From: Enterococcus ratti | Lineage (GTDB): Bacteria; Bacillota; Bacilli; Lactobacillales; Enterococcaceae | NCBI RefSeq assembly: GCF_001886195.1 | Contig: NZ_JXLB01000003.1 | Span: 1-64,000, forward strand | Length of the DNA: 64,000 nt | Reading direction: 5' to 3' | Shown here: piece by piece, positions 50,291 through 60,396 of the stretch | Numbering within the stretch: the stretch's first letter is position 1 | Layout: the number at the start of each line of letters is the position of its first letter | Position numbers and translations under genes: made by a program | Notes under the pieces: model-generated | Databases searched by the model: none | Told to the model about the DNA's origin: nothing | Seen by the model: only the letters and a program-made list of their open reading frames with translations

Positions 50291-50400
50291 TGTATTCTTT
50301 ATAAATATTTTTATATTTCTTATTTTCCCTTTACTATTTTCCTAACTTCATTTTTCAATGGAAATTTGATCGAAAAAATTGTACAATAAAGCAGAACTGA

Positions 50401-50415
50401 AATTTTCAGAAATAA
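50401..50415 (+). promoter_or_regulatory. Weak CodY-like box before gpmA
   Basis: AATTTTCAGAAATAA matches the CodY consensus at 12 of 15 positions and lies about 25 bases upstream of the gpmA start. In such A/T-rich DNA a 12/15 match can arise by chance. A TACAAT lies about 20 bases upstream of it. Confidence 0.2.
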
Positions 50416-50440
50416 AACCTATCTTAAAGGAGAGCTAAAC

Positions 50441-51127
50441 ATGCCAAAATTAGTTTTTTCTCGTCATGGTCTTAGTGAATGGAACGCATTAAACCAATTT
50501 ACTGGTTGGGCGGATGTAAACTTAGCACCAGAAGGAATTGAAGAAGCAAAAGAAGGCGGACGCAAAATCAAAGAAGCTGGAATTGAATTTGATGTCGCTT
50601 ACACTTCCGTTTTAACTCGCGCAATCAAAACATGTAACCTGATTTTAGAATACTCCGATCAACTTTGGGTACCTCAAATTAAATCATGGCGCCTAAACGA
50701 ACGCCACTATGGTAAATTACAAGGATTAAACAAAAAAGAAACAGCAGAAAAATATGGAGATGAACAAGTACACATCTGGCGTCGTTCCTACGATACTCTT
50801 CCTCCACTAATGGATGAAAGTGACGAAGGCTCGGCAGTCAACGATCGTCGTTATGCAATGTTAGACAAGCGCGACATCCCGGGTGGCGAAAACTTGAAAG
50901 TTACTTTAGAACGTGCGTTACCGTTCTGGCAAGACGAAATTGCTCCTGCTTTACTAGACAACAAAACAGTACTAGTAGCAGCACACGGTAACTCTTTACG
51001 TGCTTTAGCAAAACACATTGAAGGAATTTCTGATGAAGACATCATGGATCTTGAAATTCCAACAGGTCAACCACTTGTTTATGAATTGAATGATGATTTA
51101 ACAGTAGCTAAAAAGTACTACTTATAA
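50441..51127 (+). CDS. gpmA: 2,3-bisphosphoglycerate-dependent phosphoglycerate mutase
   Basis: Interconverts 3- and 2-phosphoglycerate in glycolysis. SRHGLSEWN at 7-15 contains catalytic His9; the second His lies in [10 protein letters not shown] near residue 182. [14 protein letters not shown] is the family signature near 86-99. 228 residues, full length. Strong Shine-Dalgarno AAAGGAGAG. It converges with deoD across a shared terminator. The sequence strongly resembles enterococcal GpmA from memory. Confidence 0.96.
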   Translation: MPKLVFSRHGLSEWNALNQFTGWADVNLAPEGIEEAKEGGRKIKEAGIEFDVAYTSVLTRAIKTCNLILEYSDQLWVPQIKSWRLNERHYGKLQGLNKKETAEKYGDEQVHIWRRSYDTLPPLMDESDEGSAVNDRRYAMLDKRDIPGGENLKVTLERALPFWQDEIAPALLDNKTVLVAAHGNSLRALAKHIEGISDEDIMDLEIPTGQPLVYELNDDLTVAKKYYL

Positions 51128-51144
51128 TCTATTTGTTAAAAAAC

Positions 51145-51208
51145 AAAAAACCTTAGATGCTGAACTTTTTGGGAGTCAATTCATTCCCGTTCTCATCTAA
51201 GGCTTTTT
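51145..51208. terminator. Bidirectional terminator between gpmA and deoD
   Basis: Outer stem CCTTAGATG/CATCTAAGG (51151-51159 with 51194-51202) flanked by A-run and T-run, with an inner GAAC/GTTC and GGGA/TCCC stem. It serves convergent gpmA and the nucleoside operon. Confidence 0.85.
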
Positions 51209-51215
51209 CTATTTA

Positions 51216-51920
51216 CTATGCAATTGCTGTTTCCAAACCAACTTTAATCATTTCATTAAACGTTGTTTGTCGTTCTTCAGCAGAAGTCTCTTCTCCTGTA
51301 ATCAAGTGATCACTGACTGTCATAATCGCCAGCGTCTGAACGTGGTGCTTTGCTCCTAAATAATATAATGCTGCTGCTTCCATTTCAACACCTAATACCC
51401 CAAGATCCGCCAATTTAAACGTTTCAGTAAGATCATCTTTATAAAACGAATCTTCTGATAATACATTACCTACATGCGCTTTACAACCTTTATCTTTTGC
51501 TATTTTATAAGCCCTCCACAACAATTCAAAATCACTAATTGGCGGAAAATGAAACGCTTGAAATTCCTTTTCAATCATAGAAGAGCTCGTTGCTGCTCCT
51601 TGTGCTAAAACCAAATCGCGAACATGTACATTTTTTGACAAAGCACCGCAAGTACCAACACGAATCAATCTTTTTACACCGTAAGAATGAATTAATTCAT
51701 ATGCATAAATCGCTGCAGATGGCATCCCCATCCCTGTTCCTTGCACGGAAATACGTTCTCCTTTATAGATACCTGTAAATCCAAGCATTCCTCGGACTTT
51801 GTTATAGCATATAGTTTTTTCTAAAAATGTTTCTGCAATATATTTTGCACGCAAAGGATCTCCCGGTAATAAAACCTTCTCTGCAATTTCACCTGTTTTT
51901 GCTTGAATATGCACACTCAT
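51216..51920 (-). CDS. deoD: Purine-nucleoside phosphorylase DeoD type
   Basis: Hexameric phosphorylase with broad 6-oxo and 6-aminopurine specificity; releases base and (deoxy)ribose 1-phosphate. Signature [14 protein letters not shown] (about 63-76), [11 protein letters not shown] phosphate site near 20-30, and the catalytic region [16 protein letters not shown] with Asp near residue 204. 234 residues. Last gene of the salvage operon, 20 bases after punA. Confidence 0.95.
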   Translation of the reverse strand: MSVHIQAKTGEIAEKVLLPGDPLRAKYIAETFLEKTICYNKVRGMLGFTGIYKGERISVQGTGMGMPSAAIYAYELIHSYGVKRLIRVGTCGALSKNVHVRDLVLAQGAATSSSMIEKEFQAFHFPPISDFELLWRAYKIAKDKGCKAHVGNVLSEDSFYKDDLTETFKLADLGVLGVEMEAAALYYLGAKHHVQTLAIMTVSDHLITGEETSAEERQTTFNEMIKVGLETAIA

Positions 51921-51940
51921 CCTCGTTCCTCCGTAAAAAA

Positions 51941-52759
51941 TTATAGTAATTTCAATGTTTCTTTAATCAATGCTTTAAACGAATGTTTTACGCGTTGTGT
52001 TGTCTCTACAACTTCTTCATGATTTAAATTTACTTGCATTCCTGCTGCAAGATTGGTAATACATGAAATGCCCAATACCTTCAATCCACTGTGTACCGCA
52101 ACAATTACTTCAGGAACCGTCGACATACCAACTGCATCAGCCCCCATAATACGCGACATATGAATTTCTGCTGGTGTTTCATACATTGGTCCAGAATACC
52201 CCATATATACACCTTCTTTGAGAGAAAGATTTAATTTTTTAGCAGCTTCTTTTGCTATTTCACGATAAACAGCAGTATAAGCGTCACTCATATCAGGAAA
52301 GCGCGGACCGATCGTCTCTTCATTTGGACCGATTAAAGGATTTTGACCGGTAAAGTTAATGTGATCAGTAATTACCATCAAATCGCCGGGAACAAATGAT
52401 TCATTCACTCCACCACAAGCATTTGTCACAATAACAGAGTGTACCCCCAATGCAGCCATAACACGAACAGGATAAGTCACTGTTTGCATCGAATGCCCTT
52501 CATAAAAATGGAAACGTCCTTGCATTGCTAAGACTTTTCTACCTGACAACTTGCCATAAACCAATTGTCCAGCATGTCCAACAACAGTCGACGTTGGAAA
52601 AAATGGAATTTGATCATAAGGAATAACAATTGTTTCTTCAATTTCTTCGGCCAACTCTCCTAAACCTGAGCCTAAAATCAGACCAAAATCAATTTCTTTT
52701 ACTCCTTTTGATCGAATAAATTGAGTCGTTTCTTGTAATACTTCACTTAATTGAGTCAT
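51941..52759 (-). CDS. punA: Purine-nucleoside phosphorylase PunA (trimeric type)
   Basis: Trimeric PNP for guanosine and inosine-type nucleosides, complementing DeoD. Phosphate site LGSGLGELA (about 29-37), [10 protein letters not shown] (about 82-91) and [16 protein letters not shown] near 232-247 with the base-contacting Asn. 272 residues. Upstream lies a 200-base gap to deoB without a clear promoter or terminator. Confidence 0.95.
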   Translation of the reverse strand: MTQLSEVLQETTQFIRSKGVKEIDFGLILGSGLGELAEEIEETIVIPYDQIPFFPTSTVVGHAGQLVYGKLSGRKVLAMQGRFHFYEGHSMQTVTYPVRVMAALGVHSVIVTNACGGVNESFVPGDLMVITDHINFTGQNPLIGPNEETIGPRFPDMSDAYTAVYREIAKEAAKKLNLSLKEGVYMGYSGPMYETPAEIHMSRIMGADAVGMSTVPEVIVAVHSGLKVLGISCITNLAAGMQVNLNHEEVVETTQRVKHSFKALIKETLKLL

Positions 52760-52960
52760 TCACTTTCTCCTTTTTTCTAAATGGAAGGGAGGATTTATTA
52801 GCACTAGATCATTCTTTTTATTTATCTACTGTTCGATTCAATAGATCCTTATCCTTCTTTTCACGAAGTTGTTTTAGTTATATTAAATAACAAAATGAAA
52901 AAATATTTTTACGTAACAGTCAAATCATATTCCTATTTGCCGATTTGCTAAAAATTTTCT

Positions 52961-54127
52961 CTATTTCAAAAACTTCAAAAAACTTTCTCCATTTTCAGTA
53001 GCTAAGACATTAAAATTTTCAGCAATTGTAGCTGCAATATCGGAATAATATCCTTGAGGTAAACTCCCTTGTCCTTGCATTTTTTTACTAAAAACTAATA
53101 ATGGGACATATTCACGTGTGTGGTCTGTACCAGCAAAAGTTGGATCGTTTCCATGATCTGCTGTTATCATCAGTAAATCATCTTCTGCCATAGCATCTAA
53201 AATTTCAGGAATACGCAAATCAAATTCTTCGATTGCATGAGCATATCCTACAACATCACGACGATGACCAAATAATGCGTCAAAGTCGACTAGGTTGGTA
53301 AAACTAATACCTGTAAACTCTTTCTTCATCACCTTCAATAATTGGTCTACGCCATCCATATTACTCTTTGTGCGAACAAATTCTGTGATTCCTTGTCCAT
53401 TAAAAATGTCATTTATTTTACCGACAGCAATTACATCCTTATTTGCTTCTTTCAATGAATCCAATAAAGTGTGCCCAAACGGATTCAATGCGTAATCGTG
53501 TCGATTACTTGTTCGGGTAAAGTTTCTAGGTTCACCGATATAAGGACGTGCAATGATTCGACCAATCATATAAGGATCATCTTTTGTAATTCCACGAACA
53601 AATTCACAAATACGGTAAAGTTCTTCTAAAGGAATAATGTCTTCATGTGCGGCGATTTGCAAAACTGGATCTGCAGAAGTATAAACAATCAAATCACCAG
53701 TTTTCATTTGATGTTCCCCATAATCATTAATTACAGCCGTACCGCTGTATGGCTTATTGCAAACGATTTTTCGACCTGAGAAGTCCTCAATTTGTTGTAA
53801 AAGCTCATCTGGGAACCCTTTAGGAAATACACGAAAAGGCGACTTAATGTTTAAACCCATAATCTCCCAATGCCCCGTCATTGTATCTTTTCCTACAGAG
53901 ACTTCCTCTAGTTTTGTCGCATAACCTTGATGTTCTTTTATGTTAGCTACCCCTTCTAAGGGACGAATTGTTCCTAGTCCAAGCTGTTCAAGATGGGGAA
54001 TCGTCAAACCAGCTTCTTTTGCAATATGCCCAAGTGTATCTGATCCTTTATCACCAAATTTTTCCGCATCTGGTGCTTCGCCGATTCCTACTGAATCCAT
54101 AACAATCAAATGTATGCGTTTAAACAT
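52961..54127 (-). CDS. deoB: Phosphopentomutase
   Basis: Converts (deoxy)ribose 1-phosphate to 5-phosphate, joining the phosphorylases to DeoC and to RpiA. Alkaline-phosphatase-superfamily metal site: [13 protein letters not shown] (about 10-22), SDTLGH (about 29-34) and [18 protein letters not shown] near the end. The open frame extends 25 codons upstream, but [12 protein letters not shown] fits the family and GAAGGAAG precedes it; 388 residues. 96 bases after the Nup permease gene. Confidence 0.95.
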   Translation of the reverse strand: MFKRIHLIVMDSVGIGEAPDAEKFGDKGSDTLGHIAKEAGLTIPHLEQLGLGTIRPLEGVANIKEHQGYATKLEEVSVGKDTMTGHWEIMGLNIKSPFRVFPKGFPDELLQQIEDFSGRKIVCNKPYSGTAVINDYGEHQMKTGDLIVYTSADPVLQIAAHEDIIPLEELYRICEFVRGITKDDPYMIGRIIARPYIGEPRNFTRTSNRHDYALNPFGHTLLDSLKEANKDVIAVGKINDIFNGQGITEFVRTKSNMDGVDQLLKVMKKEFTGISFTNLVDFDALFGHRRDVVGYAHAIEEFDLRIPEILDAMAEDDLLMITADHGNDPTFAGTDHTREYVPLLVFSKKMQGQGSLPQGYYSDIAATIAENFNVLATENGESFLKFLK

Positions 54128-54223
54128 GATTCTTCCTTCTTTCTTTTTAATATAGCTATTAGATAAAAAGAGCGAGCCGAAAATATATCTCCCGTAACCC
54201 ACCCTTTTTTATTCACTAATCGT

Positions 54224-55180
54224 TTATTTTGATTTAATATAATTTTTACCGTTTGCTTTTGGCCCCGATGCTTTTCCTAAGAAAACGACCAAAACAATAA
54301 TCGTCAATAGATAAGGAGCAATCTGTAATAAAACTGGCGGTATAGAAGAAATCACAGGCAATTGAGCACCGATGATACTTAAACTTTGTGCAAAGCCAAA
54401 GAATAAAGAGGCGCCCATTGCACCTAATGGATTCCATTTACCAAAAATCATTGCAGCCATTGAAATAAATCCTTGACCAACAATCGTACCTGCGGAAAAA
54501 TTTCCTGAAATTGATTGAGCGAAGACTGCACCACCCATGCCACCAAGCAAACCTGAAATCAATACACCAGAATAACGCATGGCATAAACATTAATACCTA
54601 ATGTATCTGCAGCTTGAGGATGTTCACCTACAGCACGCAATCGAAGCCCAAATTTTGTTTTAAAGATAATAAACCAAGCAAGAACAGCAATTAAAATTGC
54701 ACAATAAGCTGGTAAGAAAGTATTTTTAAAGAAAATAGGACCGATTACTGGTATCTTTGATAAGCCGGGAAACGAGAAATAGCCTAAGTTCAATGAAATA
54801 TTATCTGTTTGACCTTTACCATACCATGCTTTAATTAAAAACACACCTAAAGCAGGAGCCATTAAATTAATCACTGTTCCACTGATGATGTGATCTGCAC
54901 GCAAACTAATAGTTGCCACTGCATGCAGTAATGAAAATAAAACACCAACAATGCCACCAACTAAAATAGCGATCCATGGCGTCATGTTGCCTAAAGTCGA
55001 ACTCATCGTCAAATTAAAAACGACTGCACTAAATGCCCCCATCACCATGATTCCTTCTAATCCCACATTGACAATTCCACTTCGTTCAGAAAAAGTGCCA
55101 CCTAAAGATGTAAGAATTAATGGAGTTGAATAAACTAATGTTGAAGTGAGGATCAATGCAATTAATTCAATTGTTGACAT
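54224..55180 (-). CDS. nupC: Nucleoside ABC transporter permease NupC/NupQ type
   Basis: Membrane permease of a BmpA-dependent nucleoside importer. 318 residues, about nine hydrophobic segments, BPD_transp_2 family with VNVGLEGIMVMGAF (about 37-50) and AVGEHPQAADTLGI coupling region. Overlaps the other permease by one base. Symbol follows the characterised Lactococcus BmpA-NupABC system; the B. subtilis equivalent is NupQ. Confidence 0.88.
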   Translation of the reverse strand: MSTIELIALILTSTLVYSTPLILTSLGGTFSERSGIVNVGLEGIMVMGAFSAVVFNLTMSSTLGNMTPWIAILVGGIVGVLFSLLHAVATISLRADHIISGTVINLMAPALGVFLIKAWYGKGQTDNISLNLGYFSFPGLSKIPVIGPIFFKNTFLPAYCAILIAVLAWFIIFKTKFGLRLRAVGEHPQAADTLGINVYAMRYSGVLISGLLGGMGGAVFAQSISGNFSAGTIVGQGFISMAAMIFGKWNPLGAMGASLFFGFAQSLSIIGAQLPVISSIPPVLLQIAPYLLTIIVLVVFLGKASGPKANGKNYIKSK

Positions 55181-56313
55181 TATAGCTCTCCTCCCTCTTG
55201 ATTTTGACTTGTTGGTTTCGTCTCAATTGTCGTTACAATTTCTGCTTGTTTTTTTCCTTGAAAGAACTTTGCCATAATCAAACGAATTAAGAAATTGATT
55301 CCTACAAAGAAAATAATTAATGCAATAGATACATTCACAATTTCAAATGGCACGCCAGCTCCTGTTTGCATCCCTAGTCCACCAATTTTTAATACACTGA
55401 ACAACAATGCCGAAAGCAAGATACCAATAGCAGAACCTGATCCTAGAAGTGATACCGCCATTCCATCAAATCCAATAGATAGCGAAGTGGTTTGAACAAA
55501 GAAGTTTTGATAAGTACCCAAACCTTCAACTACCCCGCCAAGACCTGCTAACGCACCTGAAATAACCATTGATAGTACAATGGTACGTTTGCTGCTCATT
55601 CCGGCATACTCTGAAGCAAATGGATTTAGACCAACCGAACGAATCTCAAATCCCAACGTCGTTTTTTTCATTAACAACCACATAAGAATCAAGGCAATCA
55701 ATGCCAAAAATAGACCAGCATTTACACGTGAACCGCCAAACATTTGTGTCATCCAAGGCACTCTAAGAGACGCATTTTGACTAATCAAATTTGAAGAATC
55801 AAGACTCGAACGATAAGACGCCGGCATCACATCATGTAAAACAAAAGTACTTACATAAAGTAAAATATAATTCATCATAATCGTTACAATTACTTCACTT
55901 GTGCCAAAGAAAGCACGCAACAACCCTGGAACAGCTGCAGCCATCGCTCCTGCCAATGCACCTAAGATTACACACATTGGAAGCAACACTACTTTTGGCA
56001 GATCAGGAAAAGCTAATGCCGTCCAAACACTAACAATCCAGCCACAAAGTGCTTGTCCTGAAAGCCCAATATTGAAAAAACCGGCAGAATTAGCTACAGA
56101 AAAACCTAATGCTGTAAAAATCAAAGGCGTTGCTTGACGTAACGTTTCGCCAATACTTCTTTGAGACCCCAAAGAGGCATTTAACATAGAAGAATAGCCT
56201 TGTACTGGATTAAATCCAAAAGCAGCCATCAAAGCAGCCCCTAAAATTAATCCTAAAATGACTGAAAAAATAGGAACTAGAAGATTGCGAAATTTTTCAT
56301 TGCGATCATTCAT
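55180..56313 (-). CDS. nupB: Nucleoside ABC transporter permease NupB/NupP type
   Basis: First permease, 377 residues, with an N-terminal membrane segment at about 12-32 and the motif GFFNIGLSGQALCG (about 83-96). A coupling loop SVGLNPFASEYAGM is seen, and the C-terminal cytoplasmic tail is rich in Thr, Glu and Gln. Overlaps the ATPase gene by 8 bases and the second permease by 1 base. Confidence 0.88.
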   Translation of the reverse strand: MNDRNEKFRNLLVPIFSVILGLILGAALMAAFGFNPVQGYSSMLNASLGSQRSIGETLRQATPLIFTALGFSVANSAGFFNIGLSGQALCGWIVSVWTALAFPDLPKVVLLPMCVILGALAGAMAAAVPGLLRAFFGTSEVIVTIMMNYILLYVSTFVLHDVMPASYRSSLDSSNLISQNASLRVPWMTQMFGGSRVNAGLFLALIALILMWLLMKKTTLGFEIRSVGLNPFASEYAGMSSKRTIVLSMVISGALAGLGGVVEGLGTYQNFFVQTTSLSIGFDGMAVSLLGSGSAIGILLSALLFSVLKIGGLGMQTGAGVPFEIVNVSIALIIFFVGINFLIRLIMAKFFQGKKQAEIVTTIETKPTSQNQEGGEL

Positions 56314-57868
56314 TTACGCCACCAACCTTTTCTAACTCTCTTTTTGCTTCTTCTAGAGAATAGCCTGCCATCAGTAACCCTAGTTCGTTTTCAGAGGTTT
56401 GTTTTGGATCAACAATCCCAACAATTTTGCCTTCATGAATAACTGCGATGCGATCAGAAACATTTAAAATTTCTTCTAATTCAAAACTAATTAATAAAAC
56501 TGCTTTGAATTTATCTCTTTGTTCAATCAATCGTTTATGAATAAATTCAATTGCACCTACATCTAATCCGCGTGTAGGATTTGCAACGATCAACAAGTCA
56601 GGATTGCGATCAATTTCTCTTGCAATAATTGCTTTTTGTTGATTTCCACCTGATAAAGCTTTTGCTGGAACAATTTCATTCGTCGTTCGTACATCGTATT
56701 CTTCAATCAGTTCACGTGCATGGTCATTCATCACAGAATAATTTAATAAGCCATTGCTACTATAAGGTTTTTGATAATAAGTTTGTAAAGAAATATTTTC
56801 AGCTAACGTCATGTCCAAAACTAGCCCATATTTATGCCGATCTTCTGGAACATGTCCGACACCTGATTCTGTAATTTTACGAGGTTTTTTATTTGTAATG
56901 TCTTCACCTTTTAAGCGAATCATTCCACTTTCAGTTTTACGTAAACCTGTTAATGCTTGGATCAATTCAGATTGTCCGTTTCCATCGATACCAGCAATTC
57001 CCAAAACTTCTCCTGCACGTACCTCCAAACTTAAATCTTTAACTGCATCTAACCCTCGATTTTCTTTTACTACGAGGTGTTCAATCGACAATACAACTTC
57101 TTGCGGTTGGGCTTCTTTTTTCATTGTCTTAAATGAAACCGTTCGTCCAACCATCATATCTGCCAGCTGTTGAGAAGTAACATCCTTAACGTTAACAGTT
57201 CCTATTCCTTTGCCGCGATGAATCACCGTACAGCGATCTGCTACTGCCTTAATCTCATCTAATTTGTGCGTAATTAAAATAATGGATTTTCCTTCTTTGA
57301 CCAATTCTTTCATAATAATGATCAGTTCGTCAATTTCTTGAGGAGTTAATACAGCAGTCGGTTCATCAAAAATCAATACATCCGCTCCACGATAAAGTGT
57401 TTTTAAAATTTCAACCCGTTGTTCCATTCCAACAGAAATATCCCGCACATAAGCATCCGGATTCACAGACAAACCATATTGCTCCGAAAGTTTTTTGATT
57501 TCATTTCGTGCTTTTCGACGATCAAGTAATCCTGAGCGACTCGGCTCACTTCCTAATACAATGTTTTCAGTAACAGTGAACGCGTCAACCAGCATAAAAT
57601 GTTGATGAACCATACCGATACCCAACTGATTAGCTTTTGTTGGACTTGTTATTTTTACTTTTTTTCCATGCATCAGAATTTCACCTGACGTCGGTTCCAA
57701 CAAACCTGAAAGTACATTCATCAAGGTTGATTTTCCAGCACCGTTTTCTCCAAGCAACGCATGGATCTCTCCTGCTTTTACTTGTAAATTGATGTTGCCA
57801 TTTGCTTTGAACGAACCAAACTGTTTGGTGATATTCCGCATTTCTATGACAATATTTTCTTGAACCAC
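56306..57868 (-). CDS. nupA: Nucleoside ABC transporter ATPase with two ABC domains
   Basis: Double-ABC ATPase like ribose/galactose importers. Domain 1: Walker A GENGAGKST (about 39-47), signature SVGMEQRVEI, Walker B VLIFDEPTAVL. Domain 2: GIDGNGQSEL, signature ALSGGNQQKAI, and a degenerate Walker B LLIVANPTRGLD with Asn in place of the usual catalytic Glu neighbourhood, which is typical for the second domain. 520 residues. GTG start with AGGA upstream. 282 bases after bmpA. Confidence 0.9.
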   Translation of the reverse strand: MVQENIVIEMRNITKQFGSFKANGNINLQVKAGEIHALLGENGAGKSTLMNVLSGLLEPTSGEILMHGKKVKITSPTKANQLGIGMVHQHFMLVDAFTVTENIVLGSEPSRSGLLDRRKARNEIKKLSEQYGLSVNPDAYVRDISVGMEQRVEILKTLYRGADVLIFDEPTAVLTPQEIDELIIIMKELVKEGKSIILITHKLDEIKAVADRCTVIHRGKGIGTVNVKDVTSQQLADMMVGRTVSFKTMKKEAQPQEVVLSIEHLVVKENRGLDAVKDLSLEVRAGEVLGIAGIDGNGQSELIQALTGLRKTESGMIRLKGEDITNKKPRKITESGVGHVPEDRHKYGLVLDMTLAENISLQTYYQKPYSSNGLLNYSVMNDHARELIEEYDVRTTNEIVPAKALSGGNQQKAIIAREIDRNPDLLIVANPTRGLDVGAIEFIHKRLIEQRDKFKAVLLISFELEEILNVSDRIAVIHEGKIVGIVDPKQTSENELGLLMAGYSLEEAKRELEKVGGVNE

Positions 57869-58150
57869 AATTTTTCACATCCTAACGATTTCTATCTAAG
57901 CAACGATTAATGATAATTCTCTACTAAAACTTCAGAGTGAATCATCAGGGGATTATTCCCTTACCAAGAGGTTGTAAAAGCAACATTTTTGTGTAGTCAC
58001 GAAGAGAAATAAAAGGGAGTCCCCCTGTTTTAATTTTTTGAACTAATGCTTAAGGACAGCTTCTTGATAAAGAAATAATCATTTTATTGTTCACTAAACT
58101 ACAGCCTTGTTAAACAATCGTCCAACAAGGCTATAGAAAGGAAAAAACGG
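57869..58150 (-). other. bmpA-nupA intergenic region with hairpin
   Basis: After the bmpA stop the minus strand carries a 9-bp perfect stem AGCCTTGTT/AACAAGGCT (58103-58111 with 58124-58132) without a following T-run. A smaller GGG/CCC hairpin with TTTTATTT lies near 58008-58024. This layout suggests partial termination or mRNA stabilisation, so that the abundant binding lipoprotein is made in excess over the ATPase and permeases. That is inference from common practice in ABC operons. Confidence 0.45.
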
Positions 58151-59230
58151 TTATTTCCCGGGTGTTTCTGGCACTTTGATCTCACCTGAAATAATTTTTT
58201 CTTTTGCTTCATTTACTGCTTTTTTCGCTTTATCTGAAAGTTGGCCTTCTGTAATACCAACCCCATCTTCTTTCAATCCGTACACAATGTGTTTACCGCC
58301 TGGGAATTTTCCGTCTGCTGATTTTTGTGCTAAATCTTCTACGACAGTTCCCACTGCTTTTAATGTAGAAGTTAAAGTAAAGTTTTTCTTTTCACCATTT
58401 AATGTGTAGTCACCTTCATCAGACTGATCACGGTCAACACCGATAACCCAAACTTTTTTGTCGCCTGACTCGTTTAGTGATTTTGCTTCTTGGAAAACAC
58501 CGTTACCAGTACCACCGGACGCATGGAAAATAATGTCTGCATTTTGCGCATACATTCCTTGAGCAATGGAGCGGCCCTTATCAGGTGCAGCAAAATCTCC
58601 TGCATATTGATTCAAAACATGGATTTTTTTATTTAACGCTTTTGCTCCTGCGTCTACGCCTGCTTTAAATCCTGCATCAAAACGGTCGATCACTTCCCCT
58701 TTCACTCCGCCGATAAATCCAACAGTGTCTGTTTCTGTTGTATAGGCCGCAGCAATTCCTGCAAGGTAAGAAGCTTCATTATCTTTAAACGTTGCAGAAA
58801 CAACATTATTTTTTCCGTCAATTACATCATCAATAATCGCAAAGTTTGTTTCTGTATTTGAAGCAGCCTGTTCCTCAATCGCAGGTTTTAATTTATAGCC
58901 AATACCAAAAATTGTTTTAAATCCTGCGTTTAATGCTTGATCAATGTTAGGAATGTAATCCGACTCATTTGCTGATTGAAAATATTGAAACCCATTATTT
59001 CCGCGTGAAAGATCATGCTTTTTCCCCCAAGCTTGTAGACCTTCCCAAGCTGACTGGTTGAATGAACGGTCATCAACACCGCCTGTATCTGTGATTAACG
59101 CCGCAGTTGCCGTTTTTGAACCACTATTTCCACCAGTTGAACTAGTAGAATTTGACCCGCCGCATGCACCTAATAATAACCCAGCAGATAACGCTACAGC
59201 ACCTAAACCAAATAATTTTGCTTTTTTCAT
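58151..59230 (-). CDS. bmpA: Nucleoside-binding lipoprotein BmpA family
   Basis: Extracellular binding lipoprotein of the nucleoside importer. Signal peptide with lipobox LLGAC (Cys at about 23), then a Ser/Thr/Gly/Asn linker and the BMP (PnrA-like) domain from about residue 42: TDTGGVDDRSFNQSAWEGL, FIGGVKGEVIDRF and HASGGTGNGVFQEAK. 359 residues. GGAGGCTTTACAGAA precedes the ATG. It lies between cdd and the ATPase gene, and its genomic setting among salvage enzymes supports nucleosides as substrate. Confidence 0.92.
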   Translation of the reverse strand: MKKAKLFGLGAVALSAGLLLGACGGSNSTSSTGGNSGSKTATAALITDTGGVDDRSFNQSAWEGLQAWGKKHDLSRGNNGFQYFQSANESDYIPNIDQALNAGFKTIFGIGYKLKPAIEEQAASNTETNFAIIDDVIDGKNNVVSATFKDNEASYLAGIAAAYTTETDTVGFIGGVKGEVIDRFDAGFKAGVDAGAKALNKKIHVLNQYAGDFAAPDKGRSIAQGMYAQNADIIFHASGGTGNGVFQEAKSLNESGDKKVWVIGVDRDQSDEGDYTLNGEKKNFTLTSTLKAVGTVVEDLAQKSADGKFPGGKHIVYGLKEDGVGITEGQLSDKAKKAVNEAKEKIISGEIKVPETPGK

Positions 59231-59297
59231 TTCTGTAAAGCCTCCTAAAAGTGATTGTTTTATTTTTCAACAGTCAACTTGACTGAATGAATGTGAG

Positions 59298-59696
59298 TTA
59301 TAAATCTTCTTCTGTAAATGCATAGGGCAACAATTCTTTCACCGTCATTGTCTTAACAACGCCATTGTCTCCTACTAAAGTCACTGGCATGTCCGGTGCG
59401 CAAAATTCAACCATTACTTGACGACAAGCCCCACAAGGAGAAATTGGCTCCGGTGTATGACCAGCAATCACTAAGTGAATAAATTCTTTTTCGCCGTCTG
59501 AAACAGCTTTGAAAAAAGCTGTACGCTCAGCACAATTAGTTAAACCAAATGAGGCATTTTCGATATTTATTCCTTGATACATTTTTCCAGATTTTGTTAC
59601 TAAGCATGCTCCCACTGGAAAATGTGAATAAGGAACATATGCTTTATCCAACGCTTCTACTGCGACGTTGATCCATTCTTGTTTTACGTCTTTCAT
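59298..59696 (-). CDS. cdd: Cytidine deaminase
   Basis: Deaminates cytidine and deoxycytidine to uridine forms for Pdp. Zinc site CAE (Cys55, Glu57) and PCGAC (Cys88, Cys91), the three-cysteine homotetrameric type. 132 residues. Between deoC (23 bases) and bmpA. Confidence 0.96.
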   Translation of the reverse strand: MKDVKQEWINVAVEALDKAYVPYSHFPVGACLVTKSGKMYQGINIENASFGLTNCAERTAFFKAVSDGEKEFIHLVIAGHTPEPISPCGACRQVMVEFCAPDMPVTLVGDNGVVKTMTVKELLPYAFTEEDL

Positions 59697-59719
59697 ATAC
59701 TTCTACTTCCCCTTAAAAA

Positions 59720-60382
59720 TTAATAACTTTCGCCTATTGCTCCTGACATAATTGAAACTCCGGCACTCGTACCAATCCTTGTTGCACCAGCTTCCACCAT
59801 AGCTAAGGCTTCATCTTCGCTATGAATTCCACCAGATGCTTTAACCCCCATTTCTGGTCCAACTGTTTCACGCATCAAACGAACATCTTCTGCCTTTGCT
59901 CCGCCAGTCGAAAAACCAGTAGAAGTTTTAACAAAATCTGCTCCAGCAGCTTTTGCAAGCTCACAAGCTTTTACGATTTCAACATCATTTAATAAAGCAG
60001 TCTCAATAATTACTTTAACTAATGCTCGATCTTTCGCTGCTTCAACAACCGCTTCAATGTCTTTTTGTACTCTTTCGTATTGTTTCGATTTCAGTGCACC
60101 AACATTTATCACCATGTCTACTTCATCGGCGCCATTTTCAATTGCATTTGCAGTCTCAAAAGCCTTCGTTTCAGCCGTATTGGCCCCTAAAGGAAAGCCA
60201 ATCACCGTACATACCGCTACTGGTTCGCCTTTTAATTGTTCTTTTGCTAAAGCAACCCACACTGGATTGATGCAAACAGAATAAAAGTGAAATTTTTTGG
60301 CTTCTTCGATAATTTGCATAACGTCTTCTCGTGAAGCATCTGATTTTAAGATTGTATGGTCGATCATTCGATTTAATTCCAT
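59720..60382 (-). CDS. deoC: Deoxyribose-phosphate aldolase
   Basis: Cleaves deoxyribose 5-phosphate to glyceraldehyde 3-phosphate and acetaldehyde. The Schiff-base lysine is Lys152 in FVKTSTGF; the relay Asp is in [10 protein letters not shown] (about 88-97). TIM barrel, 220 residues. Follows pdp by 14 bases. Confidence 0.96.
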   Translation of the reverse strand: MELNRMIDHTILKSDASREDVMQIIEEAKKFHFYSVCINPVWVALAKEQLKGEPVAVCTVIGFPLGANTAETKAFETANAIENGADEVDMVINVGALKSKQYERVQKDIEAVVEAAKDRALVKVIIETALLNDVEIVKACELAKAAGADFVKTSTGFSTGGAKAEDVRLMRETVGPEMGVKASGGIHSEDEALAMVEAGATRIGTSAGVSIMSGAIGESY

Positions 60383-60396
60383 TTTTTGCTCTCCTT

